DNA from: Porphyra umbilicalis
Taxonomy: Eukaryota; Rhodophyta; Bangiophyceae; Bangiales; Bangiaceae
Assembly: GCA_002049455.2 (NCBI GenBank)
Contig: KV918781.1
Span: 186,001 to 250,000, forward strand
Reading direction: 5' to 3'
DNA: 64,000 nucleotides
The first letter of the stretch is position 1, and each line of letters begins with the position of its first letter. The notes under the pieces are model-generated. The model had not been told where the DNA came from and ran no database searches. It saw nothing but the letters and a program-made list of their open reading frames with translations. The position numbers and the translations under genes are program-made. Below, in pieces: positions 10,595-23,038 of the stretch.

Positions 10595-11877
10595 GCGGCG
10601 GCGGCGCTCACGTCTGGTGGCGGCGGCCGCCACGGGCGACGCTGCCGCCGGTCAGCCGCCGATTTTTAAGTGGGGTGGGGGCGGCCGATGTACACGCCCG
10701 CAGCGTGTCCTCCGGCAGTCTGATTGCCTTGGAGGGGGGCTGGGGGTGGCCACCCGAGTGACGACGAGCATTGTTCCGCCGTGATGGACGCTTAGGACGT
10801 CGTTCACGGGGCAAAGACGGCGAAAAGAGGGGGTCGTATCTCGAAAAAAACGACCCACGATGACACGTGGGCTACAAGAGATCGTGGGTGGGGCTACAAG
10901 AGATCGTGGGGGCTCCCTGGGGAGGTGTTGGGGGGGGGGGGGGATTCGAGGGGGGGTGCTGGGGGGGGGTTGGGGGGGGGGTTGGAGGCCGGGTTGGGGG
11001 GGGTTTGGTGGGGGGTCGGGGGGAGCTGAGCGGCGTGCTAGGGGGGCTCGGGGGCGCAAATTGGCATTGTGGGCGGGTCGTCAATTTCGACGCACACTGG
11101 CCTGACAATTGCAGAGGAGCTGACGTGGCCGATACCATCGCCCCACCAGTGCTGTGTCAGTGCCGAACCGCACCCCACTCCTCGGCTACCGCGGCCGTCC
11201 CTGCCCTTCTCCCCACTGACAGCCCGTCGCCACTACAAGTGTTTCTCGTTTTGTGTGTTTTCCTGCCTGGCCGCCCACCCGGCCGCTGCCGACGTGTCAT
11301 CTGCCAAGGAGGTCCTGCTGGACAAGAAGAGACGCGCGAAGATAGAATTCCCGTATTGTTTCCAGCTGGTCAGAAAGAACAGAGTACAGTATGGGAGACC
11401 GGCCGCAGTGCTGTTTCCAACAAAAAGCAATGGGAATCGCTATAGGCAGGAACAGAAGGCACATTCGGTATCCACAAGATGGGGCAGTGCCAGAAAAACG
11501 CACGTGATCCATTGGACTGGCAAGTGTTGGCACTGCTTTGACGTACAATCCGGGACACTCCAGCAATGCGCTCCTAGTTTATTCTCGATGGCACGCGCAC
11601 AGCGGTGGTCCGGTCCACCGGAGCAATCCACAGCAGGTGGCCAAATACATCCCCCATGGCTGGCTACCGCCGCAACGGCGGGCACGACAACGGTGACCTC
11701 ATGCTACTTCCACTCACGTGTGTACCCCACCTAGGTCTTTCCCCCATTGTGCGAACGTATGAGCTATCACTTGCTCGTATACGAGGATCGGGAGGGGGGA
11801 GCTGTGAGACCATGGCGGCGTGCGGGCAGTGACCCTCGTCTCGGATTGACGGGGCTCATGGGAAGATCCTGCGCCAG
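9886..11877. other. GC-rich intergenic stretch with G-tracts, no supported gene
   Basis: It contains a GGC/GCC tract (about 10170-10680), a hairpin and poly-G region (10854-11060) and a more balanced segment (11080-11870). ORFs up to about 220 codons exist but show no recognisable domain and disagree between frames. A short minus-strand Cys/His-containing ORF (11440-11685) is too weak to call. Confidence 0.4.
10854..10910. repeat. Hairpin with GGGCTACAA loop followed by a G-tract
   Basis: CCCACGAT (10854-10861) pairs with ATCGTGGG (10881-10888) around a 19-base loop containing GTGGGCTACAA. The block GGGCTACAAGAGATCGTGGG is duplicated immediately downstream (to 10910), then G-runs continue to about 11060. 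A similar arrangement with different stem bases is at 31454-31494. Confidence 0.55.
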
Positions 11878-12369
11878 NNNNNNNNNNNNNNNNNNNNNNN
11901 NNNNNNNNNNNNNNNNNNNNNNNNNNNNNNNNNNNNNNNNNNNNNNNNNNNNNNNNNNNNNNNNNNNNNNNNNNNNNNNNNNNNNNNNNNNNNNNNNNNN
12001 NNNNNNNNNNNNNNNNNNNNNNNNNNNNNNNNNNNNNNNNNNNNNNNNNNNNNNNNNNNNNNNNNNNNNNNNNNNNNNNNNNNNNNNNNNNNNNNNNNNN
12101 NNNNNNNNNNNNNNNNNNNNNNNNNNNNNNNNNNNNNNNNNNNNNNNNNNNNNNNNNNNNNNNNNNNNNNNNNNNNNNNNNNNNNNNNNNNNNNNNNNNN
12201 NNNNNNNNNNNNNNNNNNNNNNNNNNNNNNNNNNNNNNNNNNNNNNNNNNNNNNNNNNNNNNNNNNNNNNNNNNNNNNNNNNNNNNNNNNNNNNNNNNNN
12301 NNNNNNNNNNNNNNNNNNNNNNNNNNNNNNNNNNNNNNNNNNNNNNNNNNNNNNNNNNNNNNNNNNNNN
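11878..12369. other. Assembly gap (492 N)
   Basis: Unsequenced bases. The true gap length is unknown, so reading frames cannot be carried across it. It removes the rest of the lipase-like gene on its right. Confidence 0.99.
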
Positions 12370-12824
12370 GCTGGTCCCACGGCACGCGATGTACAGGGTG
12401 TCTCGGAAGCGCAGGAACGTTGTTGGGGACCGATCAGTGTCGACCGACCCAACGATACGGTACTGCAGCGGCGGCCGGGCGGAGCTGTGGAGCCTGACGA
12501 CCGTCGTGAGGCTGTCCACCAGCTGCACACGCAAAGCGATGGCATCGCCACCGTCCGCTGCCGCGCCGCGGTAGTTGCGTCGCGTGGTCTCCTTGGATAG
12601 GAAGCATGTCAGCAGCGCACGGTAGGTGCACCACTGGAGGTTGTCCACCGGCCACTCTGCCCGCCACTTCACTTAGCCGGCGCGCTCGGCGAAGCTCACG
12701 TCATCAAAAGCGCCCGAATGCAGCTCACGGGAGTGTCCATAGGTGCCGTGCTGGCCAAATGCTGGGTGAACGCATCCACCGAAGTGGCCAACTGCTGCTG
12801 CAGTCGCAGCGTTGAGGACGACAT
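12370..12824 (-). CDS. Partial class-3-lipase-like protein, cut by the assembly gap
   Basis: Reading leftwards from about 12669, an open frame ends at the gap with FLRFRDTLYIACRGTS. The hydrophobic strand followed by RGT is the typical N-terminal signature of Lipase_3 domains. An upstream exon is plausible: an ATG at 12822-12824 opens a frame (MSSSTLRLQQQLATSVDAF) that could splice through a GTGAGC donor to an acceptor after CCTCCAG, but these junctions are guesses. The Ser-containing core would lie in or beyond the gap. The fragment faces away from the ankyrin-lipase gene that starts at 13768, so two lipase-like genes may be head to head. It could be a relic rather than a working gene. Confidence 0.45.
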
Positions 12825-13767
12825 GATGGTCACGGTGTCTATCTGGTACGACAGCTGTGTGGGCCTTGGAGCGGGTCCGCCCTTCTCGGTAGGTGGGCAT
12901 GGTTCAAGTAGTCAGACAATCCACGTAGGACACATACGCGAGATCGTGGAAAACGAGAGCCCGATCGTAGAAAATCAAAGCCCAGCACACACCGGTCTGC
13001 TCAGGAACAGAGACTGGAAACGCCAAAAACAGAAGGACGATGCAGACAGTTCGACTCGACATCGAAAGTATTCAGAAGTGGAATATGACTGTGATGCAAC
13101 CCTGTGATTGCAGGTTGCCTCGTCCTGAACCCAAGAGACGCACACAATTATCTTCTCGCACAGGTCGATGAAATTCAAGGTTACAAACCCGGTACTTGGC
13201 TCAGGGTCAGTGAAAGATCTGTCGTGATATTTTCATGTGTTGTCCAATATACAGCAACTATTTCGATGCACCCTGAGGCTCTCGCCAGGCCCCCATCAAC
13301 CATTCATTTTGTCAACGTGCCTGTTATTAAGTGCTGACCTCTGTGTTAATTCTGACGAGGCGTCTGTCGAGGTCCAGCCAGGAACATTGAACCAGTCAAC
13401 TATCTCGCCATATCAGTGGACAGCACCTACTTTGCCACGAGTCAGGCCAAGCCCCCAGCGCCTGCCACGGTGCATTCCATCCAGGGGATGACAGCCACCC
13501 GTTCCAGCCATGTGGGAAGTGCTGGGCCCAGGCACATGGGCCGGACTTGGCTCAGCTGCCTCAGCAACCTCGCCTTATCACCTTTCACCAAGCCCCTCCG
13601 CTTCTGACGACCAAGCCACCTCGCTGTCGCACATGGGAGTCTCCTGGGACGGTGCATTCAGTCCTCCCAGCCGTCAAAGCCGCTCCATGCGGCTGCATCA
13701 ACGGTTTCTGTTTGTGGTGTGTTGAGACGACCCAAGACCGAAGGCAATCGGCGGTGGCGGACACACT
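12825..13767. other. Intergenic/promoter interval, no supported gene
   Basis: Mixed-composition sequence between the lipase-like fragment (minus) and the ankyrin-lipase gene (plus). Short ORFs show no recognisable domain. It would contain the promoters of both if they are head to head; no clear TATA box or motif was picked out. Confidence 0.4.
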
Positions 13768-16109
13768 ATGGCGGGGGGAAGCAGCTCTTGGTCTGCCGGC
13801 GAGGCTTCCAACGACGTAGCGACGTCGACGACGAGTGTCACAGAGTGTTGCTGGACAACTGCCGTAGGCTCGGAGGGCTTATCGACCTGGCGCAACTCTA
13901 CTGATCGATCGCTTGGTTCCAGGCTCCATTGGGCAGTACGCAACGGGGACGCATCGGCTGTCGCAGTGCGACTCGCCGGTGGCGCCTCCGTCCACGTGAC
14001 GGACGAGCGCGGCCAGACCTTGGTGCACTGGGCGGTGTTTGGCGGTTCAAACGAGGTTGTCGTGGCACTCCTTGCAGCTGGAGCGCCGGTCGGGGCGGTC
14101 GCCCGAGACGGGCAGACTCCGCTGCATTGGGCGGCACGTGGTGGCGACGCGAAGACTGTGGCGGTGCTCGTTGACGCTGGCGCGGAGGTGGAGGCGGCAG
14201 CCAACGATGGCCAAACACCGCTGCACTGGGCGGCACGCCGTGGGGACATTGGTGTTGTGGGGGAGCTGCTCCTCGCTAATGCACCGGTCGGGGCGAAGGC
14301 CGTTGACGGCCAAACGCCGTTGCATTGGGCGGCACGCAGCGGCGGCAAGGGGGCCGTGACAGCGCTGCTGGACGCTGGTGCGCGGGCGAGGATGCCGGAC
14401 CAGCATGGCCTGACGCCATTGCACTGGGCTGCGCAAGGCGATGACGAAACAGTCTTGGCGGCACTGATAAGCGCTGAAGCGCAGGTTGGATCGGTGGCCA
14501 CCGACGGCCAGACGCCATTGCACTGGGCGGCATGTGTCAGCGAGAAGGCTGTGACGGCAATCGTTTCTCGCTCGTCGATCCAGGCGATGGCCAATGACAG
14601 TCAGATGCCGCTGCACTGGGCAGCACGCGCAGGCGACAAGGGGGCCGTCGCCGCACTCATTGATGCTGACGCGCCGGTCGACGCAATCGACGGGTGCGGC
14701 CAGACGCCGTTGCATTGGGCGGCGCGGGGTGGCAAAGCAGAGGCAGTTGTGGCATTGCTCCGCGCTGGCGCTGCGGTCGAAGTGAAGGATGAGCGCGACC
14801 GCCAGCCGTTGCATTGGGCGGCGCGCAGCGGCGTGAGAGCGGTGGTGGCGGCCCTCCTTGACGTTGGCACGCCGGTCGACCCGACGGACGACCGCGGCCA
14901 GACGCCACTGCACTGGGCTGCTCGCGCCGCCCGTAAGGAGACTTTGGAGGCACTCGTCGACGCTGACGCGCTCGTTGGGACGAAGGACCACTGTGGGGAG
15001 ACGCCGCTGCACGCCGCTGCACGCAGCGGTAGCAAAGAGGTCGTGGCTGCACTCATCGCCGCTAGTGCTGTGGTCGACGCGGTAGATCAGCTCTCCCAGA
15101 CACCCTTGCACTTGGCAGCTCGCGCTGGCCAGGCGCAGGCCGTGACGGTGCTCGTTGCGGCTGGCGCGCAGGTGAGAGCGGCGGACAAGCGAGGGCAGAC
15201 GCCCATAAATAGGGCGGCTCGCAGTGGCGGGATGGAGGTCGTCGCGGCGCTCGGCGCCGCTGAGTCGGCGATTGAGGAGTCGTTAAGTGAAAACCAGACA
15301 CCGATGCGCAAGGCTGCGCCGGGCGCGGCGACTGGCAAGCCGTCCTGCCTGCGCCGCTGGAAGCGCAAACGCGTTGCAGCGAACGAGAACGTGATGGTGA
15401 TGATAGCCGCTGCCGAGTCCCAGTTTTCCAATATGGAGAGCGACTCCTCGCTGTCCACCAGTGACCAAGATGCCGTGCTCCGGTCGTATTGCGTGGCGTT
15501 GTCTGAAAGGGGGTGGTCGCGGCTCTGCCCCTGGGAGAAGCGTCCGCCTGCGCTACCGCCTCTCCCAACCGTCGCACTCACCCACCTGTCGCTCGTCTCC
15601 CCTGATGCGGTTGCCATACTGGGCGACGAGGTGCACCACGCGTTTGGGGCATCTGTGGCAGCGCACGCCGGCTTTGACGTCTCGCCCCGCTGGTTACAGC
15701 AGTGGTTTGGTGAGGAATCGGTCTACGAGGCGGTCGCTTGCGTCAATGGCGGAGGAGGCGTCTCAACTACCGTGCTGCGGCACGGGAAGCACCTCTACGT
15801 GGCGACGGCGCGAGCAATGTCATGGCGCGCGTGGGTCGGTTTTTGTTCCACCCGGTTGGTGGCGGTGGACGCGGTTGACTGGTCCTTGAGCGCGCACCCG
15901 CCCGATGCAGCGCTCCCGGGCCGCGTCGCCGTGCAGCGCGACGTATGGACGGCATTTTGCGCTCAACGGTCGGTGCTGGCGGTGGTCCGAAAGGCGGCGG
16001 ACCGCTACCGGCTGCGTGACATCCCCGTGACGGGCATCGTGTTTTGTGGCCATGGGTTTGGCGCGGCAGTGGCGCAGCTGTTGGCGGTGGCGTGGGCGCC
16101 ACCCAATGG
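13768..16109 (+). CDS. Ankyrin-repeat/class-3 lipase protein, 5' part (interrupted by transposon)
   Basis: An ATG at 13768 opens 781 codons of host sequence before the transposon. About 14 ankyrin repeats (residues ~49-515, consensus QTPLHWAARGG...) are followed by a basic KRKRVA stretch. Then comes the first half of a Lipase_3 domain: a strand-turn region (HLYVATARAMSWRAW) and the nucleophile elbow at residues 761-765, which reads GHGFG instead of GHSxG. The expected Ser is Gly763, so the fold may be catalytically dead. The reading frame continues 83 codons into the element before a stop. The 3' part resumes at 22471. Removing the element and one TGG duplication gives a continuous 969-residue protein. 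The remaining 5' part could make a truncated ankyrin protein. Confidence 0.87.
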
Positions 16110-16991
16110 CCCTACAAGAAAATTTGACCGAAAATCCCAGGTTTTCTGCCTCGAAATCCCAGGTCGCCTGGGATACCGAGCCAAACCCACTTCCATGGAG
16201 CGATTTACCTGGGATTCCGTGCAACGGCGACCTGGCCCGTGCGGATCGACCTGGGATTTCGAGTCCAATGTCGCGGATCGGCCTGGATGGGATCCTCAGC
16301 CTCTCTGCTCATGCCGCTTCGCACGCCAACAATCCCCGCCAGCTCGGAACAAATTGTGAAGTGGCCGTGTCCTCATACATTCCCGACCTTCGGCCTGCCC
16401 CATCGCCACCGCGGCGTAGTGACACGTCAGGCTTCAGGGAGGGAGGGTATCCCCGGCTGGGCTTGTGCCCCGATACAGAAGGTCCGGTGACGCGGGCCGG
16501 CGGCGCTCTGGGCCGCCGCCAAGCGACCATTCCGGCATGTGGGGACATCAGGACCAGCATGCCTCGAGCTGTCAGACTGGAGCAGGGGGGGGGGTGCAGC
16601 GGGTGGAAGGTGGCCAACACAGCGATGCATTGAGCCCCTCTCGTGTGCGTGCTGGAAGGGAAAAGTGAGACTTGTGGCCACCTGGTCGAAACACCTGAGG
16701 CTTATGACGAGCGAGCTGCTTCCAGTCTGGCCTTCCACCGTTGAGATCTAGATGCCGATGGAAGCTTCCAGAGCATTCCACTGTCAGCCGTGCAATCCTG
16801 CCATTTGATAGGGCACTGCTTCGCCCTGTTTGCCTGTAAAAGAGTCTCCCATGGCCTTACCGACGATGTGTTCCATCAGCCATCGACACTCGCATTGCCA
16901 CCGCCGGTGCTCCTTCTTCGCCGCCTCGTCATCGACCTGCTGCTCCAGCTCCCCCCCCCATCCCAACCTCCACCCCCTACCAGCAGTGGCC

Positions 16992-19951
16992 ATGGTACCC
17001 TCTGGCGTCGGCGAGCGGTACGCCTGTTACTGCCCATCCTGCACGGACGACGGCCGCAGTGGTCCCAACTCGGTGTGTCGGTCAACTTTTTTTATCCACC
17101 GACAGCGTGAAAAGCGCCGTCGTCTGGAGCATGGCGGCCACGGTGGCGGTCCAGCAAATGCCCTACTCCCCAATGGTGGGGGGGGGGACCATCAGCGGGC
17201 GACGGGCTTTCGGTGCCGTCGGGCGGCCAGGGTGGACAACCGCCAGGGGATGACGGCGCCAGCGCACAGGCGGCCGTCGAGGCGGACCGGCGCCGATGCG
17301 ATGCGGACGAAACGCCGGACGCAAGTGTGGCATCGAGCGATTCCACGTCAAACGACGGATCAGACGGATCAGACGGGTCAAACGACGTGCCACCACCGGA
17401 TTTCATCGCTGATCCGGAGCCAGAAGATCAGATTGGGGCTCCACCAATCCCGATTTACCAACCAACCGTCAGCACGAACGAAGTGCGTCTGACGGTGGGC
17501 CAGTTTAAGGATTGCAGAGCAGACCTTGCGCTGCATGCCTTTACAGTTCAACACGATTTGACGCAAGCGTCGATTGCGGATCTACTTCAATTAAGCTCCT
17601 CCGCGGCCACGTACTGCACGCCCCACCTTATGGAGCGTTTCGTCGATGCAAGCGTCAACTTGGAGACAAGGTTAGTCGACTGTTGCGTCCACGGGTGCGT
17701 GGCCTTCACCCATACGCGCGCGCAACAGACCACGTGCGACGCTTGCGGATCACCGCGCTTCAAAGCCAACGGCAAGCCGGCCAAACAGGTCACGTACTGG
17801 TCCTTGACATCCTGGTTGGCTCACCTTCTCAGCGACCCCATAATTGGGAAGTCAATGATGGAGAACATGGCTGCGGCGCGCAAGGCTGTGGATGAAGTGG
17901 CCGACGGGGTCCACGACTACCCCCACAGCTCGAACTTCCGTCACTACCGCGATGCAGGACTACTTGATCACGGCCCTTTCGTACCAGTTAACTGTGGAAC
18001 CGACGGCTTTCAGTTCTTTCGGCAGAACGGGTTCGAAGGCTGGCCGGTAACGGTCACACCCCTGAGCCTGAGCCCTAACCAACGGACGCGCATGAAGTAT
18101 CAGCTACTGCTGGTCGTAACGCCTGGGCCAAGACAACCTGCCGACCTCGAATCGTTTCTACACCCCATTGCGGCGGAGTTAAACGAGCTGGCCAAGGGTG
18201 TTCCCGGTCTAATAGTAGCCAACTCGCCAACCCCAGTCGTGTTAAGGGCCGGAGTGCTCAACTTTACGACGGATCAGCCGGGCGGCGACAAGCTCTGTCA
18301 GCTAACTGGCGTCAGCAGCTACATTTACAACCGTTTTCGCCTCTTCCAGGGAATCTACGCTCCTGCAAGTAGCCATGTCTACTTCCCGCCTAAGGATCTA
18401 AGCGGCAAGTCTCTGTTCAAAGTACGTGACTGCATTGCACCGCGACGCACGGCCGCAAGTATCGCCGTAAGTGCGGCTGAAGTGGAGGACGCGCGTGCAG
18501 AAGGCAGATCGGTCGCGTACCAGACAAGGCTGCAGCAGAAGAGTGGCGTCAAGGGCTACTCCCTGTTCTTCGCGCCCAGCCCAGCAATGCGCACCGCCTA
18601 CCCGCACCTGAAACACTTATGGACAATGGGTCCTACCGCCGCCCCCTACGATACCATGCACTTGGTGCTCCTAAACGTTGTGCCGCACCTGTGGAAGCTC
18701 TTCGCTGGGCTTAAGCTGGTAAACAACAAGAAGGACGAAGACTACTTCTTACCGAAGGCGACGGTGGCCCTCATCGGCCGGGAGCTGCGGGAGGCGCGCC
18801 AGACGATGCCCCTGGCCCAGGCCAGATCTCTGAGAAATATCGACATCCATCAAAAGTCCTTCAAGGCGGTCGACTGGATGCACTTTATCCTGTGCAGCGG
18901 AGAAGTACTGCTGGCAAGTCGGATTCCAAGCGCCTTCTACAAGATCTTCATGGCACTAAGCCGCGCCTGCCGTCTGCTATTCCGACCTAGGGGCGTGTCT
19001 GAGGCGGATATCCAGTCGATTGACAACGATCTCAAGTACTTCTTGACCAACTACTACGATAAGATATACCGCGGATCGGCCGAGCGGTTACCGCTCTGCC
19101 TGTCTACAATTTCTTCTCTTCTAGACATTGTTCCGCTGCTCCGCGCGTGCGGCCCAGCCTGGGTCGTCTGGCAGTTTCCGATGGAGCGGAAAGTTGGGAC
19201 GCTGGGAAAGCTGATCCGCTCCAGTTCAAGACCGCACGCCACCCTCGTCAAGAATGTCACGCGCAAATGCAAGGCCGACCTCATTACTTCCTTTGGCCAG
19301 CAATACTTACCCACCGAATGGGCAGAAACAACTAAGAAACGTTGGACGGCGCCCGGTCTTCCTCGCGGCAGCCTGAAGGTACCTCAGGATGTCGGCGCTG
19401 ACTGCGCGCTGCTACCACCTAGGAGCGAGCCGGTGGGCCTTGAAGGGGCGGAGCTTTCCAGTATGCGGGCAGTGCTGATCCAAGAGAACGCCGACGAAGT
19501 GCCTCTTCAGGTTTTGGCGAAGAAGTACTACCGAGCTAAGCTGGCGTCCGGAAAAATTGGCGGATCTAGGCCTGTCGGGTCGGACTGCGACAAGCGCCGG
19601 CGCCGCAACTACTTGGTACGGATCAACTCCCGAGAAGATTTCTTCCTCCCCGACGGTTCCGTGGGGGAGCGCTCAGTCTCAACGTTTGGGGCCATCTTAC
19701 ACTACGCGGCCGTGTTCATTGATGGCCAAGCAATGGCCTTCGCCTACGTAGAGCGCGTTAAGTCGGCTAAGGACCGCCCCGGCCGGTATGGTTACGCGGC
19801 GACCAAGTACGGGATTGAGTGTATCCTCGGGCTAGGCGGGTCGTGCGGATACGTACCAGTCGGCGCCGTGGCCGAAGTTGTCGCCACAATTGGGAGAGAG
19901 GGCCTCCATTTTGTGTTGTTTAATAGGGAGCCGTTTTCTGAGGACCTGTAG
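16992..19951 (+). CDS. CACTA-like Tnp2-type transposase (copy 2)
   Basis: It is nearly identical to the transposase in copy 1; by eye four residues differ (Val/Met, Val/Leu, Ile/Val, Ala/Gly), all conservative. The main frame is open over 17213-19951. The zinc-finger-like N-terminus starts at the ATG at 16992 in the other frame, with the same frame change at a ten-G run. That the frame change is shared argues against a random sequencing error in one copy and for an ancestral indel, short intron or frameshift signal. The core motifs (DG, PGP, YDTMHLVLLNV) are all kept. Confidence 0.88.
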
Positions 19952-20565
19952 AACCAGAAGGGGTGGGCTAAGAGGACGCAAACCACTTGTCATTGGATTT
20001 AATTAAGCGTGTAACTGCCTAAAAATAATAGAAAGCAGTGACGAAGACAAGAACAACTGCCATATTTACTTTGTACACGCAAACAATTGCAGCTCTGATT
20101 CATTCCAGTGACGTTTCTACGCCAACCGGATCTCGACCGGACCCAGGGCCCACGGAGGCCTCTGGGCCGCACGATCTCGGAAGAGCGGTCGAGGGGGCGG
20201 CATTGGTTTCCAATGGCCTCTGGCGGGGGTGCCCGTTCACCAGCACCGCCCGGCGGCAGCTTTCCGCCACCAGTGCTTCGTGGGCGCTCTACGGAAGGGG
20301 GGCGCTCAGAGCCTGCGCACTGTGAGTATTCTGGCCACGGCCCAGACGATGCCAGCGCACACCTGGCCACACTGACTACCACGGTGTGAGTGACGCGGTC
20401 ACCGCAGTCGCAGGCACCACCCCGTCGCATCCAACGTCGCCTTCACCGTCGCGTCTCACAAAGGCACGCACACTCCCCGCCCCTTTTGCACCTGTCATCT
20501 GTGTCGCACTCTCGACGCTCCTTCCCCGATACCCCTGGACCGATCCTTTCCCGAGCTCCCGTAAC

Positions 20566-21947
20566 ATGGCGGCCGGCCGCAAGCGAGCGCGTGGTGCTAG
20601 CGGTACGTGTTGTTCGTTTCTTTGGATCTGATGTATACCCACTGCCCCCACCCCCCCACTCCCCCCCAACATCCCCCGTTCTGAGCGTGATTATGCTCTT
20701 TGTCCGTACGGCCACGTGTTATATGTGTGTGATATGCTGTCCCATCTTTGTATGGACACCCGGTCCTCCTCGTCTGTCTTTTTTCGGCACAGAATGGTGT
20801 ACATACGGGGGGAATGCACACTGGTATGGTGACTGACGAGACCGAAATACTTGAGTGCTTTCCTTTGCGTTGTGTTTCTTTGTGCTCGATATCCTTCTCT
20901 TCGATCCATTTCGTTTTCTTTCCAGGCAATTTGGCCGCCGCCGTCGCGGCGGCTGCAGCACTGCCGGCGGCGGCTCCCCGCGCGTCGAACGACGCATCGT
21001 CACCCCCGCGAGCGCAGCCGAATCGAACTTCGGGACGCCGGCGCGCGGCCGTTGCCACGCCGCCACCACCGCCGAATCGTCGGCTGTCCTCTCCCCGCGA
21101 GGCGTTGCCCCCGCCCCCCGTGCGAACGCGTCTCTCTTCTCGCGGTGCCGGCGCGCCAAGCTCTTCGGCGACGGGGGCTACTTCCGCGTGCCCGAACGGG
21201 CGCGGCAGCGCCGAGGCTGCGGCCGTTCCGGCGAGCCCTGCTGGGCCTGCGGCGGTTTTGAACGGCTCTTCGGAGCGCCCGCTGGTGGTTCTGCCCGTCC
21301 CATCTCGGTCACGTGGGGCGGGCAGGACCCGCGGCACCACGAACGGCCGGTGCGGATTCGATCTTCACCCGGACCCGGATGCCGCGCGGCGTGCGGTGGC
21401 GATACCCGCAGCCGCCGTCAACCGCTTGCCAGTTTTTCAGGTCCTTAACATCTCTGGGCCGGACGTGACACACATCAAGCGGCTGGCAAAGTCGGCCGCT
21501 AAGGTGTTTGACCCCCTCGTCACCTTCTGCGCACAGGCGCGAGTGGACATTGACGTGGCCGTCCGGCACCTTGAGCGGTTCGAGCCGCGGCTGGGCGTTT
21601 GCGTTCGGAGCTGGGGTGCCTGCTGTCTACTGTCTAAGGTAGCCAACAACAGCGCGGCCTATCACAAGGCGCTCGCAAAGAAGGGGCAGGCCGGGCAGGC
21701 GGCGGCCGCGGCGGCGACGGCGGGCGGGGCAACGCTCCCGTCGCCGACACGGCCGCTGCCACCGCCGCCGACACGGCGGCTGCCACCGCCGCCAACACGG
21801 CCGCTGCCACCGCCGCCGAATCGGTCGGTGCGACCCTCGTCACCGGCTGCACGGGTCAGATCGGGAACTAACGCCAGCGATCACGCAACCGTTGACAGTG
21901 CGACGGGTGCCCAGTCGGCCGAGGATTTCTTTGCTTCTCATCGCTAG
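20566..21947 (+). CDS. Second gene of the CACTA-like element (TnpA-like candidate), copy 2
   Basis: Exons 20566-20602 and 20926-21947 with the same GT...TTTCCAG intron as copy 1, predicting 352 residues. Compared with copy 1, two residues differ in the compact central segment (DVTHIKRLAK against DVIHIKPLAK). The basic N-terminus, Pro-rich repeats and the trailing AATAAA are kept. No named domain is recognised; a role in binding the subterminal repeats is inferred from position only. Confidence 0.72.
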
Positions 21948-22470
21948 TTAATAAACACAACCATCCGACCTGTTCACAACATTGTCTAATCAATGAATAC
22001 TTGACTAAACGGAATATTGCTATTATAGCAAGCTGTCAAGTATACTCGAACACAGCGTACAGCAGAAACTGATATGCCAGTACGTAATACCGTACTTCAC
22101 TCTTATATGTAACATTCTTTGAAGGTATCCCAGTGTAAGATTGTGCAGTCACACCTGCACTCATACTTGAATATGGACCATTGCGCTGTCTGACAGCATT
22201 GCTCTCAGCCACCCATCTATGCAACGTGGATGCCTGTGAGCGAACCAAAGTCCATACAATCCCAGGTTGTACCTGGGATTCTAAGCCCCAGCGATGCCCG
22301 AAGATCCCAGGCAAGCTGGTATTCCGCATGAGCTTGAGGTCCTTTTTTCAGGGCTGTGAAGGTCTTCGACCTGGGATATTGAGCCACACAACCTGGTTTT
22401 TTGTGCCACTTCACCTGGTATTATGGGCCATAAAACTTGGGATTTCTCGTTAGATGTTCTAGTAGGGTGG

Positions 22471-23038
22471 CGGCCTGGAGCCGCTGCCGTCCAAGCTGGT
22501 CACGTTTGGGTGCCCCTCGGTGGGAAACGCCGCCTTTCAGGAGCGGGTGCTCGACCAGACGTGGCACCAGCGGCTGTTTGTCAAAAACGACCCCATCGCC
22601 GGACTCCCCCACTCCCCCTGTGACGGGCTACGGCTGGCGCCGGCGGCCAAGCTGTACGCAGAGCCGCAGGCGTGCGAGCATTGGGCGCTGTCGGCAGACG
22701 GTCGGGCGCAGGAGAGCAGCGCGGACGCGCCACAGGTGCACTCTCTTTCCGTCGCTGGCATCACATTTGCGGGCTGCCACTCCCTCGCGGCATACGCCGA
22801 ATGCCTGTCTGTTCATTACAAGGCGGTGGGAAGGGGTGGCGTGCGCCCCGTCGAGTCGGCACCAGCGGCTGCGACGCGCGCCGGCGTGGGGAGGTGGCAC
22901 CGCATCTCTTCGCGGCTGTTGGGGGATCCCACTTCATCCCGCGTTAGCATTCGGGGACCCCCGTCGCGCCTGAGGCGCGTCTTGGCGGCCATGCATCGGT
23001 CCCCCCCGGTAATGGTGCGATCGCGGTTCGCGTCGTAG
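22471..23038 (+). CDS. Ankyrin-repeat/class-3 lipase protein, 3' part
   Basis: This is the remainder of the gene that begins at 13768. The frame runs from the base after the TGG duplication to a TAG at 23036-23038 and encodes about 189 residues. It shows the second half of a Lipase_3 domain: KLVTFGCPSVGNAAFQ (the family's TFGxPxVGN block), an Asp-containing NDPIAGLPHSP block and a His candidate in GCHSLAAY. These are the usual positions of the triad Asp and His. Lengths agree: 2342 bases before the insert plus 568 after it is divisible by three. Cut off from its promoter and start codon, it is probably untranslated in this allele. Confidence 0.83.

Larger units (their letters stand above)
16110..22467 (+). 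mobile_element. CACTA-like (CMC) DNA transposon, copy 2, complete, 6358 bp
   Basis: Same termini as copy 1 (CCCTAC...GTAGGG), flanked by the 3-base duplication TGG (16107-16109 and 22468-22470). It differs from copy 1 at about 16 positions including one extra G in a G-run near 16590. Both genes are present and open to the same extent as in copy 1. Insertion is inside the lipase domain of the ankyrin-lipase gene, in the same transcriptional direction. The different target duplications show that the two copies are independent insertions, not a segmental duplication. Confidence 0.94.

Noticed and set aside
11440..11685. Short minus-strand ORF with several Cys and His residues
   Set aside because: Spacing fits no zinc-finger pattern I know, and no start or neighbouring exon supports it.
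1388..22467. Segmental duplication explaining the two 6.36-kb copies
   Set aside because: The flanks are unrelated and each copy has its own 3-base target duplication, so these are separate transposon insertions.
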